From a virus, in the IMG/VR virus record IMGVR_UViG_3300044678_002266, positions 1 to 37,925 of that record: 37,925 nucleotides of DNA; one strand, given 5' to 3'. Every line of letters starts with the position of its first letter. Positions within the stretch are counted from its first letter, which is position 1. The notes below the pieces were generated by a model. That model searched no databases. It saw nothing but the letters and a program-made list of their open reading frames with translations, and was not told the DNA's origin. This document shows, piece by piece, positions 1-6,500 of the stretch. Made by a program: the position numbers and the translations under genes.

Positions 1-845
1 CCAACGGTATTACGATTCAGATTACCTTAAAGGGTAATCCCTGCACCAATCTTGGATACTTGGTCAGGCTTGGCACCCTTGGTGACAGTGGCAGTGAACA
101 CCTCGGACATACTGAACGCACCACTCCGTAGGAGTTTCGCACCATTCAGCGTAGCCCTAGGGGACACGATGACCTTCAGCCCCGACTCGGCAACATTTGC
201 CCGAGCCTTACGAACCGCTGTCAGCCACTTCGTGGCGATTATGGCATCCAAGCCAACCGATGCCAACATCGCATCCTCAACCTTCTCATCAATTGGAATC
301 TCCAATTGCACGAATCGGTCAATCGTTGCACCGTCAATCGGATTACGCCCCACATACTCCATCGTGGCACCGCTACCGTAGGTGTTGCCCGTGGCGATAG
401 CGACGAAGTCGGGATGCTTGGGGACGAGTTTGTCGGCGAATGCCATAAACCCGTTGGATAGTGCCGAGTTCAGAATGCCAAGGGCATTTGGGCTGGCGTT
501 ATCCACTTCGTCAATGACGAACACACCGCCACCCTCAAAAATGCGTCGGAATTCCGTAGAACGGAATACGCCCATCGCATCGTTGTAGCCAGTGAATTTG
601 CCCTCGGTCATCGCCGAAGTGCAATTGACCGCACTGAACGGTACCGCCAATGCCTCAGCGACCTGCTCACCGATGGTGGATTTGCCTGTCCCTGCCGAAC
701 CGACTAGCCACAAGTGAATCCCTTGGGATACTGCCCCAAGTACCTTGGGGAACATGAAGTGTTGCGTACCCTTTAGGGTACGAGGTGGCTTGTCCTTCAC
801 GACAATCGTATTTACGATTGGGCGATTGGCTTTCACCAATTCGGT
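1..845. repeat. Terminal redundancy, left copy
   Basis: This stretch recurs at 37082-37925 with an offset of 37,081 bases. The copies are identical for about the first 765 bases and then differ at roughly nine positions in the last ~80. Either the phage has circularly permuted or direct terminal repeats, or a circular genome was assembled with an overlap. It covers the 3' part of the AAA+ ATPase gene. The clustered differences at one edge look like strain variation entering at a contig end. Confidence 0.95.
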
Positions 846-1319
846 CATCTCGTGGCGTAAGCCATCCATAATCGGCGAGACAATCTCACCAACCTTGTCG
901 GCATCCACACCGCCAGTGAAGTCCTGCAAAGCAGAACCGACGACATCCGTAGCGATGCCACGAACAATCTCCTCCAACCCCGTAGGGGATGGTGTTGGTT
1001 TTGGTTGGGGCATTGGCTCCTCCTTCGGAGTCGTTGGTGTTGGTTTTCGTGTTGGTGACGGCGTGAATTCTGGTGCCTTTTCCACGAAGCGGACGACACG
1101 AATGTCGTTCACGATGGCATTGTGAATTTGCATCAATGGCATAGCCATCGGATTCTTGCCGACGAACCGAATACCAAGGTATTTGGCAACGGCGATGACT
1201 TCGGACTTCGGGAGCGACCCAAGAGGTAAAACCTCTTGACCGCCAAAGCGACCCGCTACGGTCACCATTTCTGTCCCCTTGTCGTATCCAAGGATACGAC
1301 GGGCTGGCTGTGCTGGCAT
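27..1319 (-). CDS. AAA+ ATPase, MoxR/CobS-like
   Basis: This 430-aa protein has a typical AAA+ core: Walker A GSAGTGKS at residues 207-214 and Walker B VFVIDE at 266-271, followed by the polar VDNASPNAL segment expected of dynein-related (AAA_5) or CobS/MoxR-type ATPases. Residues 1-80 form an N-terminal domain joined by a Pro/Thr-rich linker (85-113). Phage members of this group are thought to act as chaperone-like remodelling ATPases, often with a partner; the next gene (36168-37034) is a candidate partner, which is inference. The start is the ATG at 1319, which sits after a hairpin-borne Shine-Dalgarno, rather than the ATG at 1430 that has none. The coding sequence contains many perfect small hairpins. 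Its 3' part is duplicated at the other end of the window. Confidence 0.85.
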   Translation of the reverse strand: MPAQPARRILGYDKGTEMVTVAGRFGGQEVLPLGSLPKSEVIAVAKYLGIRFVGKNPMAMPLMQIHNAIVNDIRVVRFVEKAPEFTPSPTRKPTPTTPKEEPMPQPKPTPSPTGLEEIVRGIATDVVGSALQDFTGGVDADKVGEIVSPIMDGLRHEMTELVKANRPIVNTIVVKDKPPRTLKGTQHFMFPKVLGAVSQGIHLWLVGSAGTGKSTIGEQVAEALAVPFSAVNCTSAMTEGKFTGYNDAMGVFRSTEFRRIFEGGGVFVIDEVDNASPNALGILNSALSNGFMAFADKLVPKHPDFVAIATGNTYGSGATMEYVGRNPIDGATIDRFVQLEIPIDEKVEDAMLASVGLDAIIATKWLTAVRKARANVAESGLKVIVSPRATLNGAKLLRSGAFSMSEVFTATVTKGAKPDQVSKIGAGITL

Positions 1320-1322
1320 AAT

Positions 1323-1337
1323 CAACCTCCTAGGTTG
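1323..1337 (-). promoter_or_regulatory. RBS hairpin before the ATPase gene
   Basis: On the minus strand the arms CAACC and GGUUG enclose a UAGGA loop, with a further U-A pair possible inside. The AGGAGG Shine-Dalgarno spans the loop and the 3' arm, just upstream of the ATG at 1319. It is identical to the hairpin at 1695-1709 and belongs to the genome-wide RBS-hairpin class. Confidence 0.75.
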
Positions 1338-1467
1338 TGTTGTGTTGTCTCCGCAACCCTGCCAAGGGCAACGGATACTGCTACGAATGTAGCATAGTAG
1401 GCGATGACAGAATTGCACTGCCCATCCCACAAATGGGATGCTATTACCGCCCCAATCCCCTAGGGGA
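1338..1467 (-). other. Intergenic cluster of small hairpins
   Basis: This leader of the ATPase gene holds several perfect inverted repeats: 1454-1469 (arm AATCCCC, overlapping the upstream stop codon), 1423-1440 (arm CATCCCA, loop CAAA) and 1379-1394 (arm TGCTAC, loop GAAT). One copy of the recurrent 10-mer TTGTCTCCGC lies at 1345-1354. No U-tract follows any hairpin, so these are not classical terminators. No hammerhead core was found here. Confidence 0.6.
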
Positions 1468-1689
1468 TTATTGCAAATCGGTCAATTGCAATCCGATGGA
1501 ATCGGATACGCTATTGACATCGTCACCGCATAGCACCATACCACCGACGAGGCTACGAGTTTTGTTAGAAAACTCGGCGAGGTAAAGACTGCCACCACGG
1601 TAATCGTACGCCACGAACCACACCTCGCCCATACGCCGACCACGAGTGAATTTGACCGCCGTACCCTTCGGGTAAATAATTGCATCCAT
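1468..1689 (-). CDS. Small early protein, unknown
   Basis: This 73-aa protein is not recognised. Its first half is basic and rich in alternating hydrophobic and aromatic residues (YPKGTAVKF, GEVWFVAYDYRG), which would suit a small beta-barrel or SH3-like fold; that is inference only. The ATG at 1689 follows a hairpin-borne AGGAGG. A hammerhead ribozyme lies upstream, with the predicted cleavage 62 nt before this start codon, so the gene would be translated from a processed RNA with a structured 5' end. Confidence 0.7.
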   Translation of the reverse strand: MDAIIYPKGTAVKFTRGRRMGEVWFVAYDYRGGSLYLAEFSNKTRSLVGGMVLCGDDVNSVSDSIGLQLTDLQ

Positions 1690-1694
1690 AATCC

Positions 1695-1709
1695 CAACCT
1701 CCTAGGTTG
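1695..1709 (-). promoter_or_regulatory. RBS hairpin before the 73-aa gene
   Basis: The minus-strand arms CAACC and GGUUG close a UAGGA loop that contains most of the AGGAGG Shine-Dalgarno. The ATG at 1689 lies 6 nt downstream. The element sits between hammerhead A and the start codon. Confidence 0.75.
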
Positions 1710-1723
1710 TTGTGTTGCCGATG

Positions 1724-1779
1724 AGACTCATCAGGTACCGTTTTACGGTACGACACGGGGCAAGCCCCGTGTTTCGTCT
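1724..1779 (-). ncRNA. Type II hammerhead ribozyme A
   Basis: On the minus strand the order is AGAC (stem II 5' strand, 1779-1776), GAAA (1775-1772), stem III hairpin (7 bp, arm CACGGGG, loop CUUG), UC with the predicted cut between 1752 and 1751, stem I hairpin 1751-1735 (7 bp, arm GUACCGU, loop AAA), CUGAUGA (1734-1728) and GUCU (stem II 3' strand, 1727-1724). Every catalytic-core nucleotide of the hammerhead consensus is present, and the A-U pair next to the cleavage site is intact. Stem II is the open stem, which makes this type II, the form known from bacterial and phage sequences. It begins at the last base of the upstream stop codon and lies 15 nt before an RBS hairpin. Confidence 0.93.
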
Positions 1780-2084
1780 TAGCGTCGTTCGTAGCGAGCG
1801 TTGCCACCATTCCGACGATAGCACCATCCGAAGGATGCCAAAATTTTGTTCATACCCTGCTGGTCAGATGCACTACCCCAACCCGTAGAAGTTGGTACGA
1901 AGTACCAAAGACCCTCATTATCGTAAACGAATTGCCCCATCTCGGTACCATAATGGTACACCGTTCGCACCGCATCCAACATCCCAAGCCCAGATTCTTG
2001 GTCGTAAAACGACCAAGCACCAACCTTACGAACCTTACCCGACGACCTAAAGGTCGTGAGGTCACCAATGTCTGCCAATTTCAT
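1779..2084 (-). CDS. Small early protein, unknown
   Basis: This 101-aa protein has no assigned function. Its C-terminal half (TSTGWGSASDQQGMNKIL, then FGWCYRRNGGNARYE) resembles a motif I have seen in other phage hypothetical proteins, from memory only. The ATG at 2084 is preceded by a modest Shine-Dalgarno (GGTAGG). The TAA stop runs directly into hammerhead ribozyme A, so self-cleavage would leave only 27 nt after the stop codon, ending in the stem III hairpin. The coding sequence holds four perfect hairpins (1892-1908, 1945-1959, 1997-2017, 2042-2057). Confidence 0.7.
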   Translation of the reverse strand: MKLADIGDLTTFRSSGKVRKVGAWSFYDQESGLGMLDAVRTVYHYGTEMGQFVYDNEGLWYFVPTSTGWGSASDQQGMNKILASFGWCYRRNGGNARYERR

Positions 2085-2090
2085 AATCGC

Positions 2091-2231
2091 CTACCATTTC
2101 TGCCACTTCGTGGCGTTGTGTGTGTCATCCGACGATGACATCGTAGATGGTGTCGGAATTGCACCGACGAACCGCAACAACCATAGGTTGTGCAGGAGCA
2201 TACCTGCCCTCAGCGGTTCACGCACTGTCAT
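2091..2231 (-). CDS. Candidate 46-aa peptide
   Basis: An ATG at 2231 opens a 46-codon frame that stops 6 nt before the ATG of the next gene, which fits the tight packing of this operon. A short hydrophobic stretch (MLLHNLWLLRFVGAIP) is followed by a polar tail ending TKWQKW. No strong Shine-Dalgarno is visible and several perfect hairpins lie inside it. It may be a real leader peptide or a chance frame in a structured leader. Confidence 0.3.
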   Translation of the reverse strand: MTVREPLRAGMLLHNLWLLRFVGAIPTPSTMSSSDDTHNATKWQKW

Positions 2232-2239
2232 AGCAAATG

Positions 2240-2371
2240 CTATGAACGCATACCAACCCTAACACTTGGCGCAGACACCGATGCACACGATGCCGTAATC
2301 ACTGACGCAAGCAGTGACGCACTCCCTAGCAGCACACCGCCCAAAATTGCGACGATGCACCCAACGACCAC
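2240..2371 (-). CDS. Candidate 43-aa single-pass membrane peptide
   Basis: A GTG at 2371 opens a frame dominated by a hydrophobic segment (VVVGCIVAILGGVLLGSA and LLASVITA) with a short polar, Arg-containing tail. It ends 9 nt before the next candidate start. The hydrophobic pattern suggests a genuine membrane helix, but there is no clear Shine-Dalgarno and other frames are also open, so this remains a candidate. If real it would be the first gene of the early operon. Confidence 0.3.
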   Translation of the reverse strand: MVVGCIVAILGGVLLGSASLLASVITASCASVSAPSVRVGMRS

Positions 2372-2450
2372 AACACAAACGCATTATGCCCATCGTTGTC
2401 ACACTCAGACCACGCCACCTTGGCGCTAGTAGACCATACTCCCGACTGGG

Positions 2451-2471
2451 CACAATTACGGCGTAATTGTG
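2451..2471. repeat. Perfect 9-bp inverted repeat, possible operator
   Basis: The arms are CACAATTAC and GTAATTGTG around a GGC spacer. It lies upstream of the first early genes in non-coding DNA, so it could be a dimeric repressor operator or an RNA hairpin. It has no U-tract on either strand. Confidence 0.5.
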
Positions 2472-2724
2472 ACCGCTCCTAAACCGAGTGCGCTGTTCTT
2501 AGCAGGTCGCAGACTCGTTGCATCCCACGGATTGACCGTACCGTGACCTGAGCCACTTGGGATGCCTGACACTCCACGGGGCATCGTGTCCCCTGATTGC
2601 TGTGTGCCATTGGGCAATCGGAGCGTAATCGCTACCGTTGCCGCAACCCCACCGCTATTTGGGTGAGTCCCGTGGTTGATGCCACCGTGGCACCAATTGA
2701 CGATGCCAAAATGTCTAGCCGATG

Positions 2725-2757
2725 AAAAAAAAAATTGCAAGCACTGAATCACCTTGC
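2725..2757 (-). terminator. Rho-independent terminator, minus strand
   Basis: On the minus strand a 5-bp hairpin (arms GCAAG and CUUGC, 11-nt loop) is followed two bases later by ten consecutive U residues (the A-run 2725-2734 on the plus strand). It would end transcripts of the short minus operon before they enter the early operon. The stem is short but the U-tract is the longest in the window. Confidence 0.6.
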
Positions 2758-3089
2758 GATGATTTTCACGCAGGAGAATCGTAGATTCCACGCAAAACAG
2801 TTCTGCGCAGGAAAACCACGCCCACATAATGCACTGCGGTTTACGCACGCTACGCATTCAGCAAAATGCCGATTCACAAGCGCACAAGCATAATCGTTTC
2901 GGAGTCGTCGCCTCGCACGCCTTGCGTATGCGCAGGGGATACACCATCTGTCAAGCGAACAAGTGTTTGGGGTGCGATTATGGTGTGTGATTATGGGCAT
3001 GATTGGGGCGATTATGGCACAACTGCCACACACAAGGCAGGGGGGCATGGGGGGGCACGCCCGTGCATGTATTTATCTGTATAAGGGAC

Positions 3090-3141
3090 CCGAACCAGAT
3101 TGTGATGTTTTATGGTTCGGTGTGACGGCGGTCACATTTTT
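3090..3141 (+). terminator. Tandem hairpins ending in a plus-strand terminator
   Basis: An 8-bp hairpin (arms CCGAACCA and TGGTTCGG, 3090-3120) is directly followed by a 6-bp hairpin (arm TGTGAC, loop GGCG, 3121-3136) and TTTTTATTG. This is a good intrinsic terminator on the plus strand, yet no plus-strand gene lies upstream. A TATAAG box at 3080-3085 could start a ~50-nt RNA made only of these two hairpins. That is inference. Confidence 0.5.
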
Positions 3142-3157
3142 ATTGTTAGCGTTTGTG

Positions 3158-3421
3158 TTAACAGTCCCATTTACGCAAAGCCAACGCTTTGCGTGTAGGT
3201 CGCCCTTTGGAATCTTTCATCGGACCCTTAACACCACCCATGCGGGCGCAGAACGATTTGCGTCGTGCAGCCTTTTTAGGGGATTTGGCTGCGGCTTTGC
3301 GGGTGACAGGTGCCTTTAGGGTGCCACCTGTCTGCGCTTTATATGAGGCACGACCTTTGGCGTTTAATCCACCTTTAGGGTTCTTACCTTCTTTGCGTTG
3401 CCATGCTGCTGTCTTAGCCAT
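3158..3421 (-). CDS. Small basic protein, DUF6321-like
   Basis: This 87-aa, Lys/Arg-rich protein has the pattern WQRKEGKNPKGGLNAKGRASY near the start, then a basic linker, RKSFCARMGGVKGPM and a terminal ALRKWDC. The same order of motifs is known from a family widespread in marine phages (DUF6321-like, recalled, not searched). Its function is unknown; charge and size suggest nucleic-acid binding. The ATG at 3421 has AAGGAG upstream and overlaps the end of the preceding gene by 8 nt. It is the last gene of the short minus operon. Confidence 0.8.
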   Translation of the reverse strand: MAKTAAWQRKEGKNPKGGLNAKGRASYKAQTGGTLKAPVTRKAAAKSPKKAARRKSFCARMGGVKGPMKDSKGRPTRKALALRKWDC

Positions 3422-4070
3422 TTTCTCTCTCCTTAAATGTGTAAAAATATAGTTCTTCATCTGATGCACTTACCCAACGGGAACCTGTTGACTCGCAAGA
3501 AAACTCTTGACTAAACACTTTCCAATCTGGTTTGTCTAAAGGTTTCGTTATCCAAGAACCACCATCCATCCACAGGACACGGTTGTTGGGTTGTATAAAG
3601 TATTGTCCACCTTCTCCTACGAACACATGACCACATTTGTGTCCTGCAGCATATTCACCGTATCCGTTAGAATATTGTGGACCTAGACACCAATCAATGG
3701 TGAACAAATATTTGGCTTTGTGTTGTGTGTGGTCTTTAAGCCATATTAACGCTGAACGATTTTTGCAATACTCTATAATTGTTACTGACGCATAATAGGA
3801 TACAGAATCCCATAATTGTATCCAATCTAACGGATATGCAGTATAATCGGTGTGTTCTAACGAACGCAAATAATGCACAGGTACACGAGCGTGTTGACTG
3901 CCGTATTCTGTCATTACACTAAAAAGTCCGCATCGTTGAGGAATAGAAGTGAACATAAACACTTCAACAGGGACTATTTCGTTTGTTGGTGAAGCATCTT
4001 CATCATACAAAAATCCGCTATCCAAACCAGCAAAAAATGTGGGTATGTTTACATTTAAGTAGTTACTCAT
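3414..4070 (-). CDS. Conserved aquatic-phage protein, unknown function
   Basis: This 218-aa protein matches, from memory, a family seen in marine T4-like and other phages: N-terminal FFAGLDSGFLYD, a central LDWIQLWDSVSYYASVTIIEY, then YLFTIDW, AGHKCGHVF and a C-terminal QPNNRVLWMDGGSWITKPL plus ASDEELYFYTF. Its function is not established, and it has no transmembrane segment or known catalytic motif. The ATG at 4070 overlaps the stop of the upstream 41-aa gene (ATGAGTAA), which suggests translational coupling. Confidence 0.75.
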   Translation of the reverse strand: MSNYLNVNIPTFFAGLDSGFLYDEDASPTNEIVPVEVFMFTSIPQRCGLFSVMTEYGSQHARVPVHYLRSLEHTDYTAYPLDWIQLWDSVSYYASVTIIEYCKNRSALIWLKDHTQHKAKYLFTIDWCLGPQYSNGYGEYAAGHKCGHVFVGEGGQYFIQPNNRVLWMDGGSWITKPLDKPDWKVFSQEFSCESTGSRWVSASDEELYFYTFKERENG

Positions 4071-4188
4071 CGTTTTTAGACTTTTTATTTGAGGCACCCA
4101 CTGGCACACAATTAGGTACCTTTTTACCATTTTTTATTTTATATCCTTTTTGGACATAACCTTCCCAACAGGAACCTTGCTTAGCCAT
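4063..4188 (-). CDS. 41-aa mini-protein with GKKVPNCVP motif
   Basis: The protein begins MAKQGSCWEGYVQKG and continues with KNGKKVPNCVPVG and a Lys-rich tail. The KxGKKVPNCVP pattern is a hallmark of many small proteins in aquatic phages (recalled). Function is unknown; two Cys residues (7 and 27) are present. It is tightly coupled: its ATG shares an A with the upstream TAA (TAATG) and its stop overlaps the next ATG. Confidence 0.8.
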   Translation of the reverse strand: MAKQGSCWEGYVQKGYKIKNGKKVPNCVPVGASNKKSKNDE

Positions 4189-4589
4189 TACTTACCTCTT
4201 GCTTTACGACCAGCACGCTTCGCTGCTGGAGTGTTTGCCACAAACTGTTTACCTGCACGCATACCCGCACGCTTCTTAGCCGAAGTCGCAGCATACTCCT
4301 TACTAGACAAACTCTGAATAGCCTTCTTGGGTAGGTATCGTTCACCTGTAGCCTTAGGTCCTACGGTACTAGGTTTACCTGATTTTGTACCCCAATCTTC
4401 TTTAGCCCACTTCTTTAACGATTTCTGTTTACTGGTTTTAGGTCCCGTATATCCGCCACCTGCAGCCTTATATTGTTGCGCCACAAGTTGGGCTTTGCGG
4501 GCAGACCACTGCCCGCTTGCACCACCCTTAGTACCTGCCATTACACGCCGTTTAATCGCTTCACGCACAGACGGTTTAGTATAAGTCAT
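4188..4589 (-). CDS. Basic protein, DUF5872-like
   Basis: This 133-aa protein is strongly basic. Its core (KKWAKEDWGTKSGKPS, then GERYLPKKAIQSLSSKEYAAT and KRAGMRAGKQFV) matches the DUF5872-like pattern seen in phages and large DNA viruses (recalled). The N-terminus (REAIKRRVMAGTKGGASGQWSARKAQLVAQ) is a second basic module. Its function is unknown, with DNA association plausible. It starts at 4589 with an ATGA overlap with the upstream gene and ends in TAATG with the downstream one. Confidence 0.75.
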   Translation of the reverse strand: MTYTKPSVREAIKRRVMAGTKGGASGQWSARKAQLVAQQYKAAGGGYTGPKTSKQKSLKKWAKEDWGTKSGKPSTVGPKATGERYLPKKAIQSLSSKEYAATSAKKRAGMRAGKQFVANTPAAKRAGRKARGK

Positions 4590-4867
4590 TTCGGTTTCAC
4601 CTTTGACACTAGTTTCACAACCGACTTTATCATACCCAACGGGATGTGGGTCACTTGGGAAACCTGCCCCTGACCTTTCGTTGCCGCCAAAACAACATAA
4701 TCTGAAATATTAGCATTCGCCATATAATAGCCAACCGACTTAACAATTGCCTCAGTTTCCTTATAGCCATCAATCTCATACCACCCTGCTTGCGCATCAA
4801 AAGCATCCTGCCATTCCACTAACAGCAAATCCCAATTACGCAAACCTAGGGTGTGTTTACTGCTCAT
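4586..4867 (-). CDS. 93-aa protein, unknown
   Basis: This protein is not recognised. The N-terminal half is Trp/Asp-rich (LRNWDLLLVEWQDAFDAQAGWYEIDGY) and the C-terminal half is hydrophobic to basic (SDYVVLAAT, then IKSVVKLVSKVKPK). The ATG at 4867 lies inside the 3' end of the 43-aa membrane gene (11-nt overlap), and the stop overlaps the next ATG. Position and coupling make it a real member of the short minus operon. Confidence 0.7.
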   Translation of the reverse strand: MSSKHTLGLRNWDLLLVEWQDAFDAQAGWYEIDGYKETEAIVKSVGYYMANANISDYVVLAATKGQGQVSQVTHIPLGMIKSVVKLVSKVKPK

Positions 4868-4988
4868 AATCAGATTCTATCCGACGAACCTCACGAAAAA
4901 TGGCTCCCAACCCCAAAACAAGCAAAATGAGCGTAACAGCCAAACCCAAAAAAATTCCGCCAACAACCCTAAAGATATCCAACAGCAT
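4857..4988 (-). CDS. 43-aa single-pass membrane protein
   Basis: The ATG at 4988 follows an AAGGGG Shine-Dalgarno and opens MLLDIFRVVGG, then a strongly hydrophobic helix (IFLGLAVTLILLVLGLGAIF) and a charged tail REVRRIESDYEQ. This is a type of small inner-membrane protein with an unknown role. It is the first gene of the short minus operon, overlaps the next gene by 11 nt, and is divergent from the terminase operon. Confidence 0.75.
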   Translation of the reverse strand: MLLDIFRVVGGIFLGLAVTLILLVLGLGAIFREVRRIESDYEQ

Positions 4989-5146
4989 ACCAAAACCCCT
5001 TGACTGTTCTTGTCTCCGCCTACGCTATCGCTCGGCGGAAAAGAAACCAAACCTTAACCCCTCCCCCTATTATCCCCCTCCCCTGTTCCCTAACAGAGAG
5101 TGGTCAGTCCACCACTGTACGCACAGGAACCACTACACTATAAGCG
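4989..5146. promoter_or_regulatory. Divergent control region before the terminase operon
   Basis: This 158-nt gap must supply promoters in both directions. It holds one TTGTCTCCGC 10-mer (5010-5019), an imperfect hairpin with arms CCGCC/GGCGG (5016-5038), a 6-bp hairpin with arms AGTGGT/ACCACT (5099-5116) and a TATAAG box (5139-5144) only two bases before the TerS ATG. No Shine-Dalgarno precedes TerS, so a leaderless or near-leaderless start is possible. Because it adjoins TerS, a packaging site could also lie here. Confidence 0.4.
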
Positions 5147-5575
5147 ATGACAAACAACGAACTAGACGAACGCCAAGAAAAATATCTAAACTGGCTAATG
5201 ACCCCACCCCCATACCGAAACCCGAAAACAAAAACAGAATTCGCACAACAAAACGGACTAGATTCGTCTACGCTCCGTCGCTGGGATAAAAAACCTAGTT
5301 TTCGTGCTGAGTGGGAAGCCCGAGTGTCCGAATTACAAGGTTCGCCTGAGCGAACCCAACTACTATTGGATGCTTTATATGAGGCTGGGCTTAGCGGAGA
5401 CAACAAAGCAGCCCACCTGTATCTGCAGGCGACCAACAGGTTGGCTCCAACCCAAATAAAGGTTGAACATTCACAATCTTTGACGGAGTTGTCGGATGAA
5501 GAATTGAACGCTTTAATCAGTTATGAGGCTAAAGTGCTTCGTGCTGAGCGTCTTGGGGAACCAAAAGAACAATAG
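5147..5575 (+). CDS. Terminase small subunit (TerS)
   Basis: This 142-aa protein resembles the HTH-type terminase small subunits: residues 1-60 contain a helix-turn-helix (TEFAQQNGLDSSTLRRW) followed by FRAEWEARV, and the C-terminal half contains the family-like AHLYLQATNRLAP. TerS recognises the packaging site and recruits TerL to the portal. Unusually, TerL lies 2.7 kb downstream, after attachment and lysis genes. It carries one copy of the GCGGAGACAA 10-mer (5394-5403). No strong Shine-Dalgarno is visible. Confidence 0.75.
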   Translation: MTNNELDERQEKYLNWLMTPPPYRNPKTKTEFAQQNGLDSSTLRRWDKKPSFRAEWEARVSELQGSPERTQLLLDALYEAGLSGDNKAAHLYLQATNRLAPTQIKVEHSQSLTELSDEELNALISYEAKVLRAERLGEPKEQ

Positions 5576-5582
5576 TAGTAAG

Positions 5583-5861
5583 ATGACCACTATTAACGAC
5601 GCAATGTTTGCTGCTCTCAAGGTTTTGCACCCGACTGCGGGACATACTTTGGGTGATTTGTTGTACGCAGAGAATTTGTCCCCCCGTTTGGGGTCGTTTG
5701 AGTATTATAATGCGGTTGTGCCTGCGGGCACAACTTGGTCGGATGCCGCTTTCTTATATTGGACTGACCCTGATTATGTGGTTTCTAACCTTGAGTTGGA
5801 AGATGGGAACGACTTGCTATTAGAGGACGGGGCTTTTATGCTTTTGGAGGCAAATAACTGA
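5583..5861 (+). CDS. Small virion-associated protein, unknown
   Basis: This 92-aa protein begins MTTINDAMFAAL and ends with the repeat-like ELEDGNDLLLEDGAFMLLEA. Such L-E-D-G repeats occur in phage tail or fibre-associated proteins (recalled). It lies between TerS and a fibre-like gene, so a structural or assembly role is likely. The ATG at 5583 was chosen because the longer frame overlaps TerS and lacks a Shine-Dalgarno. Its stop shares an A with the next ATG. Confidence 0.6.
   Translation: MTTINDAMFAALKVLHPTAGHTLGDLLYAENLSPRLGSFEYYNAVVPAGTTWSDAAFLYWTDPDYVVSNLELEDGNDLLLEDGAFMLLEANN
5843..5854 (+). promoter_or_regulatory. Weak RBS hairpin before 5861 gene
   Basis: A 4-bp stem (UUUG/CAAA) encloses a GAGG loop, the core of the Shine-Dalgarno for the ATG at 5861. 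The stem is short, so this is a weak member of the RBS-hairpin class. It lies inside the upstream coding sequence. Confidence 0.3.
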
Positions 5862-6094
5862 TGGCTGACCTAAAAATTTCTCAACTAACCGCTTTGTTGG
5901 GGTCGGCTGCTGCCGACACCGATGTTATGCCAGTTGTGGACATTAGTGCCACTTCAACGAAGAAAATTACTTTGTCTGAGTTGGTGGAGTATATTGTGAA
6001 TAATAGTGTGTTTGATGGGGCTGTTCAGGCTTTGGCTCCTTCGGTGGATTTTGCCGATATTAATAATGTGTTAAGTAATGCAGTGTTTTCGTAA
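5861..6094 (+). CDS. Tail-fibre-type small structural protein
   Basis: This 77-aa protein has the pattern ADLKISQLTAL, then DTDVMPVVDISATSTKKIT and LSELVEYI. The same block forms the N-terminus of many phage tail-fibre and virion proteins (recalled). Here it is a stand-alone protein, perhaps an adaptor for the fibre encoded downstream. Confidence 0.6.
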   Translation: MADLKISQLTALLGSAAADTDVMPVVDISATSTKKITLSELVEYIVNNSVFDGAVQALAPSVDFADINNVLSNAVFS

Positions 6095-6107
6095 AAGGAA
6101 CAAATCT

Positions 6108-6120
6108 TCTAAGGAGTAGA
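6108..6120 (+). promoter_or_regulatory. RBS hairpin before 6122 gene
   Basis: The arms UCUA and UAGA enclose an AGGAG loop, with the ATG one base after the 3' arm. The stem is 4 bp and AU-rich, so it is weaker than the early examples but has the same loop size and location. Confidence 0.45.
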
Positions 6121-6121
6121 C

Positions 6122-6493
6122 ATGGCAACTTTCAGCAAATTAGCGTTACAACCAGCAGGTAGCACAGGTGATGGTTTGGGTATTCTTGTGGCTGCTACGG
6201 CAACCGCAGGTACAGCAATTCATACTGCGTCGGCAACGGCAACCACTATTGACGAAGTGTGGTTGTATGCGTACAATAATCATTCGGCGGATATTCTTTT
6301 GACGATTGAGTTCGGCGGCGTTACCGCCCCGAAAGATGTTATCAAACAGACGGTTACTACGCAAAGTGGTTTGGTTCTTGTTTGTGCGGGTTTGCTTGTT
6401 CAGGGTAATGCTACTCCGAAAGTTGTTCGTGCTTTTGCGGCTACTGCGAGCCAGATTTCCATTTTCGGTTATGTGAACCGTATCACCGTATAG
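6122..6493 (+). CDS. Virion-associated beta-rich protein, unknown
   Basis: This 123-aa protein is rich in Ala, Thr and Val and has alternating hydrophobic segments (DEVWLYAYNNHSADILLTIEFGG; LVLVCAGLLVQG), which suggests a compact beta-sandwich as in small head-decoration or fibre-base proteins. It has AAGGAG upstream, presented in a hairpin loop. The specific role is not recognised. Confidence 0.55.
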   Translation: MATFSKLALQPAGSTGDGLGILVAATATAGTAIHTASATATTIDEVWLYAYNNHSADILLTIEFGGVTAPKDVIKQTVTTQSGLVLVCAGLLVQGNATPKVVRAFAATASQISIFGYVNRITV

Positions 6494-6500
6494 GTGTTTG

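Larger units (their letters stand above)
2372..3157. other. Long intergenic region: likely control and replication region
   Basis: This is the only long stretch without a convincing gene. It separates the short minus operon (right) from the start of the early operon (left), so early promoters should lie here. Visible elements are a 9-bp inverted repeat (2451-2471), a minus-strand terminator (2725-2757), a TTGACA-like box on the minus strand (2954-2949) without a good -10, repeated CGCAGG-R-R-A words on the plus strand (about 2770, 2806, 2931), CG-rich words such as ACGCACGC and TGCGTATGCGCA, and paired hairpins with a plus-strand terminator (3090-3141). A minus-strand frame ending at 2456 (GGVAATVAITLRLPNG and onward) is open but has no convincing start. 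An origin is possible but unproven. Confidence 0.5.

Noticed and set aside
2456-2857. 133-aa minus-strand open frame in the intergenic region
   Set aside because: It crosses the minus-strand terminator U-tract, has no Shine-Dalgarno, and its first half does not look like protein. The second half (GGVAATVAITLRL) remains open but unsupported.
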